Positions 1-14,271 are shown, numbered from the stretch's first letter. The stretch: DNA of 64,000 bases from Serinus canaria (GCF_022539315.1 NC_066323.1:4218219-4282218), one strand, 5' to 3'. Notes: generated from the sequence alone by a model not told the origin. Translations and numbers: made by a program.

Positions 1-1910
1 CATATCCTGGGCCAAAATTGAAGTCCACATTTTAAGGACAGAAAGAGGATGATTGATTGTTGCTTTTTTAAATTTTCCTTGCACAAGCATGGATTTCACC
101 TCTAAGCAAAAACTGCAGTTTCTGTACCCAGAAATGTATTCCATCATATTTACTTAACTTGTGCTGTCGGCTTTTATTCATCCAACAAAATAAATGAGCC
201 ACCACCTGCTGCAGCCAGTGGGACACAACCAGAATTGTCACTCTGCTGGGAAATGCAGAGCTCCCATTTCCTTCTGCCAGGCAGAGCAACATCTCTTACA
301 CTTCCCAGCCTGGACATGCAGCCTCCAATGCCCCATGCATACAAAATCCTCACTGCAGCCATTTAATGGAGTAACCATGTTGTATGCCTGGTGCTTTACA
401 GCAAAACACTTAAAATCCAACCATTTTGCACTGCCCTTAGTAATGCTGCACGTAAATATTCAAATGAGTGGGATTAGGGTGCTCTTGCAAAGCACTGCTG
501 AAATTTCAACATGTACAGCCCTGCTGGGACCAGACCACAACATCAGCCCTCACCACCGAGGAACACTGTGTCTCATGCAGAAATCTCAATGAGACAAACA
601 ACAAAAAGTCTCATAAAAGTCCAAATATCACCACTTTGGCAGCACAGAAGCCTCCCAAATAAATGTCTTCAATTTCATTTCTGTTGCAGTTAAAATACTG
701 AGCCTGGTGCCAGCAGCCCAACCACCACCACCCTTCGTACTACTCAACCCCTGCCTCCAAACCCAGCACATCCTCAGTTCCACCACATCCTGAATATCCT
801 TCCTAGAAGAATCTCACCAGAGATTTTACCAGGTTAGAAGTCACCAGTTCACTTTTCTGCCTCCACATATAATTTTTGGTAAGTGCTACAAAAAACTCTT
901 TGCCCAGCCCTACTTCTGCACACACACCAATCAAGATGCCACTGGTGAGTCTCATCTCCTCCAGATTCTGCTTCAGCATCCGAGAGCTGCAGTTAGGATC
1001 TCCTGGGATGGGTCAGAACCTCTCACAGCTCCGTGGTCTATGTCCTGCCAGCTCCTTCTTTTCCTGTAGTTCAAGACAATCCAGGGACTCAGTCCAAGAT
1101 TTTTAGCATGAAGGCACTTCAGCACTAATGCACTGAAAACTACATCCAGTTTTTCCTGGGAGAAGGAGCTTTGCCTTTCGACAGGAGCTGTGAAGCTGAA
1201 CTGCCATCCTGCTGTACATTAGACCATTTTATAGCACCTGGCATGATTTGTTCTCAGCTTTTACAGAGTACAGGCACATTTATGTATTTGGTTTCCCATT
1301 GAAAGCAATCTTGAGGGTGCCAAAATCCCCTCTCCAGCTAGTCTGAGGGGCTAAAATACTTACTGATGTAAAAAAATAGGCTTATTTTAGTGTGAAAATT
1401 CAGGAATCTCCAAAAAAAACTGGCTAAAAATTACATACACAAGCTTTGCACTTGGTTTACAGATCTCTTCAAATACATCTGAAATAAATCCATGTATCTG
1501 AGAAGGCAGTTAAAACATTGGAGGCCAGCATAAGAAAAATTGAGTCATAGAACAGGATGGGGAAAATGTTTATTTTAACAAAGAGTAACATATCTCTTTG
1601 ATTAAAACAGAGCCACCATGGGCCAAACCTTATTTTTGTTGCCTGCACTTAACTCCAGTATGGAAGAGGGATTTCAAGCCACTGGGGACTTAAGACATCC
1701 CTAAAGACTGGAGACCAAGCTCTCACCCTGCCCAGGGGTTCAGCCCCATCTCTCTAATTTACTACAGCAGGAGCTGACTAAAATGGCAGTGTCCTTCCTT
1801 CCCTCCACACCCTTCCATCTCTCCATCATTTCCTCTGCAAACAGATTTGCAGAGCTTCAGAGTGACCCCACTGCCTCAAGACACCAAAGGAATGTGACTG
1901 ACTTGTTGCA

Positions 1911-1945
1911 GTTCCTTTCCACTTGGGGCAAAAGTGGAAAGGAAC
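1911..1945. repeat. Perfect 14-bp inverted repeat (hairpin), loop of 7
   Basis: The left arm GTTCCTTTCCACTT (1911-1924) is the exact reverse complement of AAGTGGAAAGGAAC (1932-1945), with GGGGCAA between. It is immediately followed by a short direct repeat AAACCAGCCCCT. There are no flanking target-site duplications that I can see. Function unknown. Confidence 0.88.
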
Positions 1946-2635
1946 CACTAAAACCAGCCCCTAAACCAGCCCCTGTTTCCCCAGACTTCAACACTCTGCA
2001 AATGGCATCCTCCGATACACATGGCACACCTGAAACTCCAAGACATGGAAAACCTATGAAAAACAAAAAAAGCTGCATCCAGTGTTTGACATCTCACTTG
2101 GTGGCCAGGTGAGGCTCCAGTCACCCCTCTGCTCTCCTGAGCTCTCAGAACACTGGTTGCTCACTTGGGCACAGACCTTCACCTCTGCCCAACCTGCTAC
2201 CTTCCTCTGAGCTATTTCTGGAGAGAAGACCTTTCACTGGGAGGGACAAATACAAATTTCACTCATAGCCAATCCTCCCCTTACACCTGTCATCTTTCCC
2301 AAGGTTTTAAAGAGTAAAATATTGAAAAACATTTAAAAAACTCAAAGAGAAACTAAACAAAGTGGATTTTTTTTTCTTTGTTGGTGCTTAGCTGGGCATT
2401 TTTATTAATACTTCAGTTTGGACTGAACAACCAGAGCTTCCCCTTGGAAAAGCCTAAATCTACTCCCAGCACAGACATCTCTAATTGCACAGGGCCAAGC
2501 TAATGCTCTGTGCTGACCCAACAGAGCTGACCTTTGGACAGAAGTGTTTTCCAGCCCTCTGTATCAATCCAAGCTCTGATCAGGACCCTGCAGCTCCAAG
2601 AGATGCAATTCCATTCCTGCAGCTCCACAATAGCT

Positions 2636-2730
2636 CTGACATTAGGTAAAGAAGGCAAGATTATTAGATTAACAAACGAAATTGTTAAATTAGCATATTA
2701 TTCATCTCCAGAAATAACATGCACTACAGC
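2636..2730. other. Candidate conserved noncoding block (AT-rich, homeodomain/POU-like words)
   Basis: Non-repetitive AT-rich sequence bounded by GC-moderate intron, with dense factor-like words: ATTATTAGATTAACAAAC, TTGTTAAATTAGCAT (octamer-like ATTAGCAT) and ATTATTCAT. This texture is typical of vertebrate intronic enhancers, but conservation cannot be assessed from one sequence. Confidence 0.3.
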
Positions 2731-5700
2731 CTATAGGTGAGCAAGACTACAGTTTTATATTCCCTACATAATGGAAACACATCTCCAGGCCAGTGCTTGT
2801 ACTTATTCCATCCTCTATCCCTCCTGTAGTTCAAATGAGGCTGGAGACTCCCACCTCCAGCTCAGGAGGAACCAGGTTTCCCTCTTCCATGGATAAAACC
2901 ATTGCCTTGAGTAGTCCAAAATCAGCATCAGAGAGCTGAATCTTTCCAGAAGCTTCTGCAGATGGTTCCTGTAGATGTGGCCTGCCCCATTTCTAATTTC
3001 CAGCCAGGGAAGAACCCTGGTTAGAAAGGCTGTCCCCCCTCTATGTGGCACCATTCAGCACCAGCCCACTGGGCATGTCAGGCTGTGCATCTCCTCCATG
3101 GTCACACCAGGGACTGTGACAGATTTTGCCCACAAGTGTTTGAAGATGCAGCTTTTGAAGGTCTGCTCTTCATGGTCACAGCAAACCCTGCAGCAGAGCA
3201 GATTTCAAGGTGTTTCTGCATTTGTAGGGCCCAGGAACAAACGCTGCTCTGGGAAAGGGAGGTCAAAGCCTCAACAAGAACAGGGCTGGGCTGGAAGAGG
3301 AGTGGGCTGAGCACCACAGAAGGGAGCAGAGAGAGATGGAGATCATTAACAGACAAAATATACCCCAAAAGTGGGGTTTAGGAGCAGCCTATGGGAACCT
3401 GAAGCACCAAAGGACTAAGGAGAGATGTTCCTGACAAAGAGTAATGTATATGTAAAAATAACAAGAAGGACAAGCAGTGTCTCAGGACAATGTTCACTGA
3501 GTTGGTCCCACACTGAAGGCAGCAGGATTCAAGAGAGTATCAGTGGGATGAAGGAGAGGGATGCCACCATTTACCACTGAACCCCATGCAGCCTCCCCAG
3601 GCTCTCTGTGATCTTTGCTCCTTTCCCCAGCATTCCCAGATTCATCATGGGCCAATTCCCACGGGTCTCTGCCAAGGGGGGGAGCCCACCAGGCAGGGAG
3701 GGCAGTAGCCAGGCCTTGGGGTGCTCCCTCTTCTCCCACACAGCCTGTCCTCCCTTTGCCCCAGCTCCTCTGCAAGTGCACATTTTCACAGCTAAAAGGA
3801 GGCAGCACAGCCTGTTCCCAGCAACATTAGTTCATGACAGCCATGTTATTACCACCCCTTAACACCCCCACTGTGCTTCTGTTTCACGTCGCTGCCTATT
3901 CAACACTGCAGCGTTCACAACTAAAATTAAATCTGCCTTTAGGAGACCCACAAGGCACCCTTTCACAGAGGCCACATCCTGACACCAGCACCAGGTTTCC
4001 TCCCAGTGGGAAGCACTGAGCCGTGCAGGGAGCACTGCCCGGACCAGCCAGCACTCCCAAGGGAGACCCCTGGCTCTCAAGGGTGGCCCAAGAAAGAGCC
4101 AGCCTCCTCCAAGGGCCAGGCTAGCCCACAGCTGGCACCTTCCCCCAGAGCACTGCTGCCTGACATGGGACACTGGCCGGGTCTGGGCTGCAGCAGGGAG
4201 CTGTCACACCTGCAGAATGCCACACCATCCCCATCTCCACAGGCCTTTGCTGTCTGCAACCCCCAGGCACCCATTTCTGCCTGGTCCCAGGGCACCCTGG
4301 CTTTACTGGGACCAGAACCACTTCACCTCCAGCATTCAAACCCAAACTCCAGCACGAGCTCAGCAGCTTCAGGCACCAGTTCCCATCACAGATGAAGCAG
4401 GCTCTGTGCAGCACACAGGAAAAGGCAGCCCAGGGCACCAGGGATGTAATTTAATGACTGGGGCTGCTCATGACTTCAGACCCAAAGCTCAGCATGAGAA
4501 CGAGCTGCTGTCCCCAGAGCTCAGGGGCACCAGCAGTCTCTGCAACACCCTGTGCTTTGGCAGCTGCTGCTATGTCTTCTGTACTTGTAAGAAAAACAAT
4601 TCCCTTCAAAAGAGATTGTTCCTAACCTGCTCCCTGCTGCAGGGCAGACAGGGCTTAATGCCTGCAAACATGTGCTGCTGCCTCCCATGACAATCCATCT
4701 CAGAACACCAAAGGACACAGGTACCCCTCAGCCTCCTCAGGGGTGTGGTACCCCATTTATTTGTGCCACACATTAAACAGCTGCTTTTCAATATCTGAAC
4801 TGTCACCTGCTCTTTAGGCCATCCCCCAAATCAATAACTGTCTTGCAAACTGAATTTTAAAAATGGCCCTCCTGGAAAAAACACTACACACAGTGATGGA
4901 AATGGAGTTTCTGGAAACACCTCTGCAGTGCCATCTGCTTGACTTCGGCTCCAGTTTCATAGTAGCAAGATCCAATTTTGGAGGTGGTATGTGAACTGCA
5001 AGGTGATTTTTCAACCATCAACAGCAAGGGAGAACCACCTTCTGTGAACCTGAGTGCTTGGCATCCTCTCTGGCAGCAGGGATGGACAGCACTGGTGGCA
5101 GGAGACAGCAACAGGGGAACCAGGTAACACAGAGGCATCTGTTATCCAAAGCTGCTTGAGGTTTCTGTGCTTTTTTTTGTGGCTGTGTAAAGACAACTGA
5201 GTAAGAAGGAAAGCCCAATATCTGTGGTGTTTTCCCGGCCATTTAATTCAGGAAATTTAATTCTGTGGCTGTCAATGGCTTTTCATGAAGGGATTCCACT
5301 GCATTTCATTGACTTGCCAATGGCACAAACCAAGCGTGACCACGTTGCCATGAATCACCACAGCTGACTGAGCAGCCCAGCCTGCTCTCCCAGCCATGTT
5401 TGTCCTGTTCCCTGTGCTTCTCCATGTAACTACAGGGCAGTTCTCTTTTATCTCAGCTCACAGCACAGCACAGCTGCCCCACGTGCCCCCATGGCCCTGT
5501 TTCTCTGCAGACACCATGGCCCAGGATGAGATCCCACCATGGATCTCTCTGGACACCTCAGCAGAGGTTATCAGTCTCTCATCTCTGTCACCCCCACCTG
5601 CTCCACGACTCCCTGCTTGTAGAAAGGAGCCTGAACACAAATCCTCCAGGTGCATTCATGCACCAACCCTAACACTCCAAATCCAGCAGAAATTTGGGGA

Positions 5701-8118
5701 CTTCTGAGCTCCAGTCCAATGCTGGTAACAGCTGAACATGCCCATCAGGAACCAGGATTTATGTCCAGTCACCCTGAACCACTTTCTAAGCAAGCCATCC
5801 TTACAGCCCTTCCACTGCCTCCCTCTTTGAGCCTTTCCAGTCCTGGAAACCCTCAGATCAGCACAGATGTAACCCCCTTGATTCCTGCCCACGTGGCAGG
5901 GCTGACTGGCACCTGAGCCAATTCACACACTCAGGCTTCACTCATTCATCAATTGTGAGCAGACTCCAAGTCCCTGTCTCAGGGTGGCAGAAGTAACAAG
6001 AACAAGCTGATAAAGGTACTTACATTTTATGGGGCTTAGGAGGAAATGCCACAGCTGCCAGAAAGCCTCACATATATCTCTTGGTTGACTGAGGTCACAG
6101 CGTGAGGAAAATGAGTGTAAGAATGACATAAATAACCCCAGACCTTCTTCTGTGGAGGGCTGAGGTGCTCCCCTAATCCCAATGACTTTGTAACTCAAGA
6201 TACTGCAGACTCTGTGTTGCACATTTCTCTATCTATGTCAGCTCAAATATCAATTTTAGACCTCACAGAGTTGAAGGCAGATGGACATCACACTCCCTTT
6301 CATCCAGACTCGCCTCCAGGCTTTTTGTCTGCCTTGAGCAGCCTTGACAACTTATTGTCCATCCCATCCTACCCCGAGTCACTTACTGTCAGGAGTCAAT
6401 AAACGTTTTGCAGTGCCTGTGTTCTACTGATTTAAAAGACCCAGCCAAGCCTAGAGCAATCCTCTGTGATATACATACTAATCTGGCTGCACAGGGAGGC
6501 ATCAAAGCTTTCATGCTGTCCAATGTTTCAAGCAAGTCAGGTATTGAGCAGCAAAATTTTAGAACTGCTTATTGGAAAAGGGAGGCTGATGAATGACACG
6601 TAGACCCCTTCCCCCTTGTATTTGCTTTGTATCTGTCACATGTGCACTCACTGCTTTGTCTGGGATAAAGATGGGATTTCTGACTCTGCTGCAGAACAGC
6701 CCCTCTGAGGCTCACCCTCTAAGCCAGCCTTGAGGGTTGGGATCAACAGCGTCGATCAGCAGATTAAACTACTCTGCTTCTACAGCTTCTCCATCTCCAA
6801 GTCTCCTCTCTCAAGCAGGAATTTCCTACTCTTGCACTGGCAAGGAAAAGCTTTTCTATGAAGCAGTAAGGCAGCTTCCTTTCCCTGCCTTCCATGCAGA
6901 ACAGACCTGATGCCACCACTGGGTGCCCTTGCGTGCCAAAGGACCCTTCTCCCAGTACACCCAGGGCTCCTCACTGGTCCTCATTCCTTTGCTAAATAAA
7001 CTGGGGGGAAAGGCCTCCTCTAGGAAAGGAGTGAGCCCTAAAAGACCCCACAAACCAGAAGACCCTGCCCTGCCCTGCACAAAACCCCCCCATCCAGCCT
7101 TGCCACAAGGCAGCACAGCAGAGAGGGGCTTTAACCAGGGATTTGAAAGCAGGGAGAAGACGAGGAGGAGGACTTGGGATTAGCAGGGGAAGGTTAAGCC
7201 AGTACCAGGGATTGCATGGGAACAGTACAGCTCAGGAATGAGTGGGAGGAAGCCAGAAAGGACTGTGTGTCCCTGCCACCTTCAGCACTTGGGGACAGGA
7301 GGGACGAGCCCAGCACTGGCACAGCAGGTCACTATTTGGCAATTCTGGGACTGCAGCCACTGCCTGATGTGGTTACCAAGGCAGGAGAGCTCTGCAGCCA
7401 TTAGAGAGCAATAACACGTACAGACACAAATTGATGCTGTACAGTTTGAAGGAATCCACTGAAGGCTGTGGATTTTACCCACAGTTATTTGCAAAGTGAA
7501 ACAAAGTAGACAAAAAGCTCTCAAAGCAGCCCAAAAAGCTGCCTGCAGGAACGTGGGCAGCTCACGAAGGCTGCCTGCAGCTTTGCAGGGAGAACACATA
7601 TGGGCAGGGGGTGATGGCCTTTTATTCCAGTGGATAAAGATCTTAGTGGAAATCTGAAAAGCTCAGTGTGAGACTCATCCACAGCTAATCCACACGGACT
7701 ATGCCATGCTGCAGGCACGCCAGGAAGGAACCAAGGCCAGGCACTGCACTGAGTCACGCCACAAACCTGCAATTTCAGCTGTACTAAGAGAAAGAAATTG
7801 GTAAGATACAGCTTTAGAAGCATCACTCAGGAGCAGCTGCATCCTGTTCCTACCTAAAGGCAGCTCAGGCCACCCAGAAATCCCATTCCCTACAGCCAGG
7901 ACAATATGCCACTCCTCCCAGCCCACCACAGCCTTTCCCAGTAGGAGCAATGTTTACCAAGCACTGTAAGTCATATCAAAAAGCTCTTTCATACTCAAGG
8001 TCTTTCCCCTCAGCAAGAGCTGGTTGTCAGACAAAATACTGGTTTGGTTATGCTGCTTGGTATGCAGGTATAACAGTGTGGGCAAAGGCCATTTGTAGAA
8101 GCCACCAATATGCAAGAG

Positions 8119-8170
8119 CAGGGGAAAAAACCCCAACCCCTGCATTTTTCCAGGGGAAAAAACCCCAACC
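8119..8170. repeat. Two-copy tandem repeat, 32-bp period
   Basis: CAGGGGAAAAAACCCCAACC occurs exactly at 8119-8138 and again at 8151-8170. Each unit also contains the self-complementary GGGG-A6-CCCC. This is a local duplication with no recognisable family. Confidence 0.8.
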
Positions 8171-9339
8171 TATCAGTTTGCCCAATTTTTCAAACACTTA
8201 CATTCAGGAGTAAGTTTTGGTGTACACTTACCAGGGTATATAAATTTCCTGTACACTGGAGCCTTGATTGAGTTAATGCTGATTTTTAAGTGCACTGTGG
8301 AGTCTTAAACTCCAAGAAAGGATAGAAAGCACAGCCAGTGCTGTGTGGTGTGAGACAATTTCCTGGGATGCAAGGCCAAGGCCAAGCCAAGCAGCTGGGT
8401 GCTATTCCTGGATCCCCACCAAGTGCTCTCAACCTTGGGTGAGAGTCTGGGCTCTTTGCTGCTCAGTGCTTTCCCCTGGTAAAACGGGCAAAATAACACT
8501 AGTTACCCCATAAAGATGATGCAGTGGGTGATGCCATATTGCAAAAAGCCTCCAAAGCCTTGCCTAAGTGTAGAGACAGAATATCAGGAATTGTTCCTCA
8601 CACAGCCAAACCCTGCATTCACACCTTCAAACAACAGTGGTCTATAAATTCTTAATTATTTTTTTAAAGCAAAGGGCTTTTGTTTTCCCAGAAGACTTAA
8701 CAACAAAAAAAAAGTCAACAACATTTCTTTATATTTTTAATTCAAATGCTTCTACACAGCATTTCCACAAGACTGCTTAAAAAGTGCACTAGAAATTGTA
8801 ATTAAAAGCTGAGCTGCTTCATGAGATGACTCAGGCTTCTGCAGCTTCAACCCTGGCTCCAGCCAGCTCTGCCAGTGCAGCACTGACTGTTTCCAATCAG
8901 CACACAGTGAGCTGCCAGCATTTATGAGAGAACAGAGGAAGGTTTCCTTAAATGTGAAGGGTAGAAGATAAAATTCAGTTACTATCACCCAATTTCTGAC
9001 CAGCATCAGAGGGGAAACAAGCAGCCTGTGAGAGCAAAAGATCAACCCCTTTCCTAATGCCCAAAAAAACAACACAAAGCCCATGGACAGATGTGTTTTT
9101 TTGTACAAATGCCATCATAAATGTAACCTGCTCCTTTGCCTTTGGAGCAGAAAACTGACTTCTCAGATCACCTGGTATTTCTCATCCCTCCCACAGCTGT
9201 AGCTCAGCAGGACACACTGTCTACAGAAGTATCACCCTGAGATTTAGTTTCTAATATTTCCATGGACACCACATTTCCCAGAGGGAGCTACAACATGTGC
9301 TTGGCTCTTCTTTTGTTGTTGATGCTGTTGTTTCAGTAA

Positions 9340-9602
9340 TCACAGAATCGTTTAGGTTGGAAAAGACCTTTAAGATCAACGAGCCCAACTGTAAACCTTC
9401 CACTGCCAAGTCCAGCACTAAACCACATCCCCGAGCACCACATCTACTCATCCTTTAAATCCCTCAGGGCAGGTGACTCAACTGCTTCCTTAGGCAGCCT
9501 GTTCCAGTGCCTGACAACTCTTCCCGTGAAGAAATTTTTCCTAATAGCAAATCTAAACTTCCCCTGATGCAACCTGAAGCAATTTCCTCTTGTCCCAAAC
9601 AA
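9340..9602 (-). mobile_element. Truncated CR1 LINE, 3' end with pol C-terminus remnant
   Basis: The plus strand reads CACAGAATCGTTTAGGTTGG then AAAAGACCTTTAAGATCAAC, the reverse complement of a CR1 3' terminus, so the element runs on the minus strand with its 3' end near 9340. Minus-strand translation of about 9447-9597 gives the familiar tail of the CR1 reverse-transcriptase [18 protein letters not shown] followed by [16 protein letters not shown], then a stop. The copy is 5'-truncated soon after the CTCTTGTCCC segment, as is usual for CR1, and no endonuclease or RT core is present. It sits inside a 205-codon minus-strand frame (9444-10061) whose upstream part is not recognisable. This is a dead fossil insertion in intron 2. 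Subfamily was not determined. Confidence 0.88.
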
Positions 9603-12600
9603 TGCAGGTGATGGGCTGAGATGAGGCAGAGATGTCCTGGTGCTCCTCATATTCTGCAAGAGGTGAACCTGGGGGATTCCTGGGTGGGCAAAGGCAGGTG
9701 GGAGACTCCCAGAGGATAATGAAATGCCAGGGCTGCGTTTGTTCAGACAGGAGCAGCACTGTGAGAAGCAGAGGATGTTTACAGCAAAGGCACCAGCAGG
9801 CCATGAACTTAAACCTCTGGATGTGTCTCTGCTTTGGGTTCTTCTGGGTGCATGTCTGCCACCTGGCTCCTCTCCAGAGATGAAAGATATTCCTCCCCTC
9901 ACTTCACAAAAGCATAAACAGACCCCTTTGAACAAAAAAGCTGAACAGGAAGATGCATTGCTAACATGGAAAGGGCAGCACAGGGACAGGGGTGGAAGAT
10001 TTCTGCCACAAGTACTGCAGAGCTGCACCCAGAGCCAGACCAAGGGCCACTCAAGCATCAATCTTGAGATGGAAAACCTGTGTTCAGGGTGTGACAGAGA
10101 AGATCCCTGCTCCCCTGAATTCCCTCTGCCATTCAGTCAGTCATACAAAAATGGAAGATTAGACAACAAATGTGGCAGACCATTTTTGCTCCTTCCCAAT
10201 GCCCAACTTGTCTCTGTTCAGATCATCACCCTCTAGAAGCAAGACACCAGGAGCAGGACTTCCCAATCAGGTGTTCCCTGGTGGAAATCAGGGTAACTGC
10301 AAGCAGAAAGCACATGGGATGGAGGGAGCAGTCACCAGCTGAGCACTGGGTATTTACACCTCTCCCTCAGAGCCAAAGCTCTCAGGTCAGTAAAGATTTG
10401 ATGAACACCACTGCAACACTTTGGGCACTCTGTGTGGCTGACGTAGCTGTTTCCTTCCCTACAGATGTTTACAGGGCCAGCAGCACTGTCCTTAAACAAA
10501 ACACATTCAAAGTCCCTCCAGGAGAGATGGAAGTGCTGCTCAGCACTTGGTTTGGCACCCACCCATCAGTCTGGCCTTGAAACCTCCTCCCTCCCCTTCC
10601 CACTAGCTGGGGATTTAAAAGTTGCACAAGCCAGTTCTCACTAATGAAACAAGAAGTGTGGAGAGGAATCTTTTTACTGGGAAAAAGCACACCTGGACAG
10701 GCACTCCCCCTAACTCAGACCCTCATTTCCAGCACCCTGCTCCTGCCTTTCACTTGAGCAGGTTTGCTGACCCCAGCATCACTTCTCTAGATGGTGCCTC
10801 CAACCAAGCACACTCTAGAGAGCCTGCAAGGCCACTCAAATCCATCCTGGCTGTTTAACTGCAAGTGAATAACTGTGATTAATGCTCACAGTAGTGATGA
10901 GATTGAGAAGTCACTGGCAGCAGCACCAGAACTGCACAGGAGGTGACTGCAGAAGCCTCAACTCATCCTTGCTGCCTACAAGCCATGAGCCTCCAGTGCT
11001 TCAAACAAAGGAGGAAGATGAGTAATTTCAGACAAAAGAATGAGCCATCATCAAAACTTCTGACACAAATATCTCAACTGGATTAGGTACCTGTGCTACA
11101 AGTCTCTTTCTTTTTTCTATTCATCTTTTTTAAGCTTTTAACATTTTGTTTCCTTCCTCCAGATCTCCAAATTCCTGTCTCTGAAAGAGCTGAGCTGAAG
11201 TATTCCCTGAAGGCTGCTGTTCCCAGTACTTTCCAGATCAAGAAGAACCAGAGAATTCAATAAATCTTGTTCCTTTTCATGCACAAGCACCCCATAAATT
11301 TCTGTTGCAATATTTTTCCTTGTCTTCTCAGGCTCTCAAAGCACTTATGTGCTGGACCAGGAAGAAATGGAATTCAGCAAATAAAACCTACCCTGAAGAT
11401 AAATGTAAATATAGAGGGGATAAACTGCCTTGATGTAGATGTAAAGCCATGCAAGGAGAGATCAGTCACCACTAGCTGACCTGAATGATGGCCAAGCCAA
11501 GCTGTCCCCTGACTGCAAGTTGGGTTTTGTGGTCAGGGAGAATAGTTGCTAAGAGTGAGAGATTTCAGCAGCACTTGCTGCCTGGGAAAAGCTCCTTACA
11601 CCTGCTCAGGACATGCCATCTGTAGCAGCCTATTAATGTGCTATGAAACCATGGTCCCTTCTCTCCTGAAAGGGCTTATGCTGATGATAAATAAGTCATT
11701 CTCTGTCTTAAATGATGATGGGGGAAGAGTCTTTTAAAAGTGCTCATAAAACCTGCCTGAACTATCAGTGATGCACAATGTTGTGATTTAGCACAAATGT
11801 GTCCCATTTCTGTGAAAATACAAGGCATTAAGAAGAAGTGAAAAACACCCCATGTGACAGCAGAAAAGCAGATCTTGGTCTCCCCTGAAATTCCTGGACA
11901 GCTTGAAATCCCTTTGAGGAAATCTCAAATCATTTCCTCTTTCTGAGAGCTCAGTAAACAGGTCAAAAATGTACCTGTCTTTCCAAAACAAGCATCCCAT
12001 TTTCCTCAATGATTTTATGCAAATTAGATTACCCAGCCCTTGCTCTTCTGCTCTGAGCCCAGAACCCCTTGGAATACAAACACTTAGAGAAAATTTTCCA
12101 ACACACAGCAAACCTGGTCCTGGATGACAAGAGGTGGTAAATTGCTATTGAATGACGGAGTGGGCAAAGCAGATTTCTTGGAGGTGGGTGGTACATGGTG
12201 GTTCCCTGGCCCATGTGCCACCTGGAAATGCTCTGCTGTGCTGGGGCAAGTCCCAGGAGCAATGGGTGGGAGGATGCCAACACCTCTCACTCTGCAAATG
12301 CTGTGGTTCCAAGGAAGGAAAGCAGAAGTGAAACAAAGCCTAGTGGGGCAGATGGCCGGAAGAACAGTCATTTCTCTTCTTCTCCCCCAAACCCATTATT
12401 TACAGTAAAGTATAAACCCAAGTGACCCTAAAAATAGAAGTTCGGGCTTTCTGCAGCACTGTCTGACAGCAGCTTATCCAAGTCCTTCGAGCCCCTACTG
12501 CCTCCTTCCTCTTACTCCTTTATTTTCAGTCTTTCCATTTTCCTCTGTCTTTCACATTCTGCTTTTCCCTGCTTCATTTCCACAACAGTCCTGGTAAGAT

Positions 12601-14271
12601 TTCACTTCAGTCCTGGCAAGGCATCCAACTGACACCAGGTAACCCCCTGGTACCCTGTATCCATCTGAAAAAGAAGTTGGAGGACTTGGTAAAAAGCCAC
12701 TGACCCCCACAGTTTCAGCTGGAGAAAGGTGCAGGGACAGGACTGATGGGAGGGTTTCTCCTTCCCCCACCCATTCTTCTCTGACTGTGATGCTTGGACA
12801 CCACTCAAATTAGAGCTAAAAGCACCTAAAAGCATGGAAAATGAAGCAGGCTAATTCAGAAAAACAGAAGTACATCTAATTTAGTTACAGGTAAATGAAT
12901 AAATGGCAAATCTAAGGCTGCAAAATTGTTCAATGCTGTAAAAGAATATACGTACTTTTAAAAAAGGGCAAAAAAGGTGGGAAGGTGGGCCAAGAACATT
13001 TATGTAATTACTTTTCTAAGACCTGGCTGTGCTGCCACACCATTATTTAGCATTTCCTCCCTCTCACCATATGGGCAAACCAGAAGATTCACATTTCTCA
13101 GGTAACTCACTTTTTTACTGCAGTCCTAAGGTTGTATTTCTACAAATTTGTTTTGTTTCTTTTTAAAAAACACCTGTTAATTGAGCTCTCCTGCCATGTA
13201 ATTATTCACAAATGGGTATCTGCCATGCAAGGCCTCGATTTTCACATATTTTCTACACTACTAAACCTGACACAAACATTTCAGACTAAAGACAGATTTC
13301 CAGCAAGGATTCCCATCATTCCGTGATTTTCATAACATATGGAGGAAGATATCACACCACCTTTCAACCTACTAACTTGTTTTCTCAACCTTGTCACAGG
13401 ACAGAGGTCCCCCTGTCACATCTGGGGCACACTTGAATGGGAAGCTCTTGCAGCACTTCTGAAATGCACCCCAGGGTCCTGCAGGGTTCCTGTGAGGAAG
13501 GCCCCAGCCTGGAGGGTCTCCTGCTCAGAGGGTGTCATGTCACCCTCTTCCAGGCAGGAATGATGGCAGTGAGCCTTCCAGGGGCTATTCCACTCCCTTT
13601 ATTTCTACTGATGCCTGCACTGTGGCACTCCTGGAGAAACACCTCTGTTTTCAGATAGACTCAACCACCTGTCCCAAAACCAGTAAGTTATCCCAGCACT
13701 CTAGGACATGATTTCCTAGGCAACAGCCTGGTTTTCTGTGCACAGACCACATTTGGGAATAGCTGTTGCTTACACAAAAACCCCTCAGTGTTCACTTGCA
13801 AGCCCTTTTCTCCCTCTCACACTGTGCTACCACAAGTGCACAACTCATCGTGCCATTCCACGCCTGCCAAACCACACTTTAACATGCTGACCACACACAT
13901 TCCTCACCTTCCAGAGCAAAGCCCTCCAAGCTCAGCTTGGACTGAAAAGAGACCATCCCTCCTCCATTTCATCCCAGCTTCCTCAGGAACAAGCTGGGAT
14001 TCGACTCACGTTGGGTGCATGCATGTGTGCACTTGGGAGTTTTAACACTATTAGTTAACTTCAAAGACATCAAAGATAATTATTTTCTACCAACTTCATG
14101 GCAACAGGCAGCTGGGTGGCAAAGGATGCTGGATGCAGCCTTTCACGAGGTTCATCTCCAACAGCTTTTAATCCTGCTGGCCCCTTTCTCCAGTCAATTA
14201 TAGCAGCCTCAGTGTTGCCAAAAAAGTAATGGGAGTGAGAGACTATAGGTATAAGCAGACATAATAGAATC

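Noticed and set aside
9444..10061. 205-codon minus-strand frame as a gene
   Set aside because: Only the last ~50 codons are recognisable and they are the CR1 LINE pol tail; the upstream part is unrelated intronic sequence. Treated as a mobile-element remnant.
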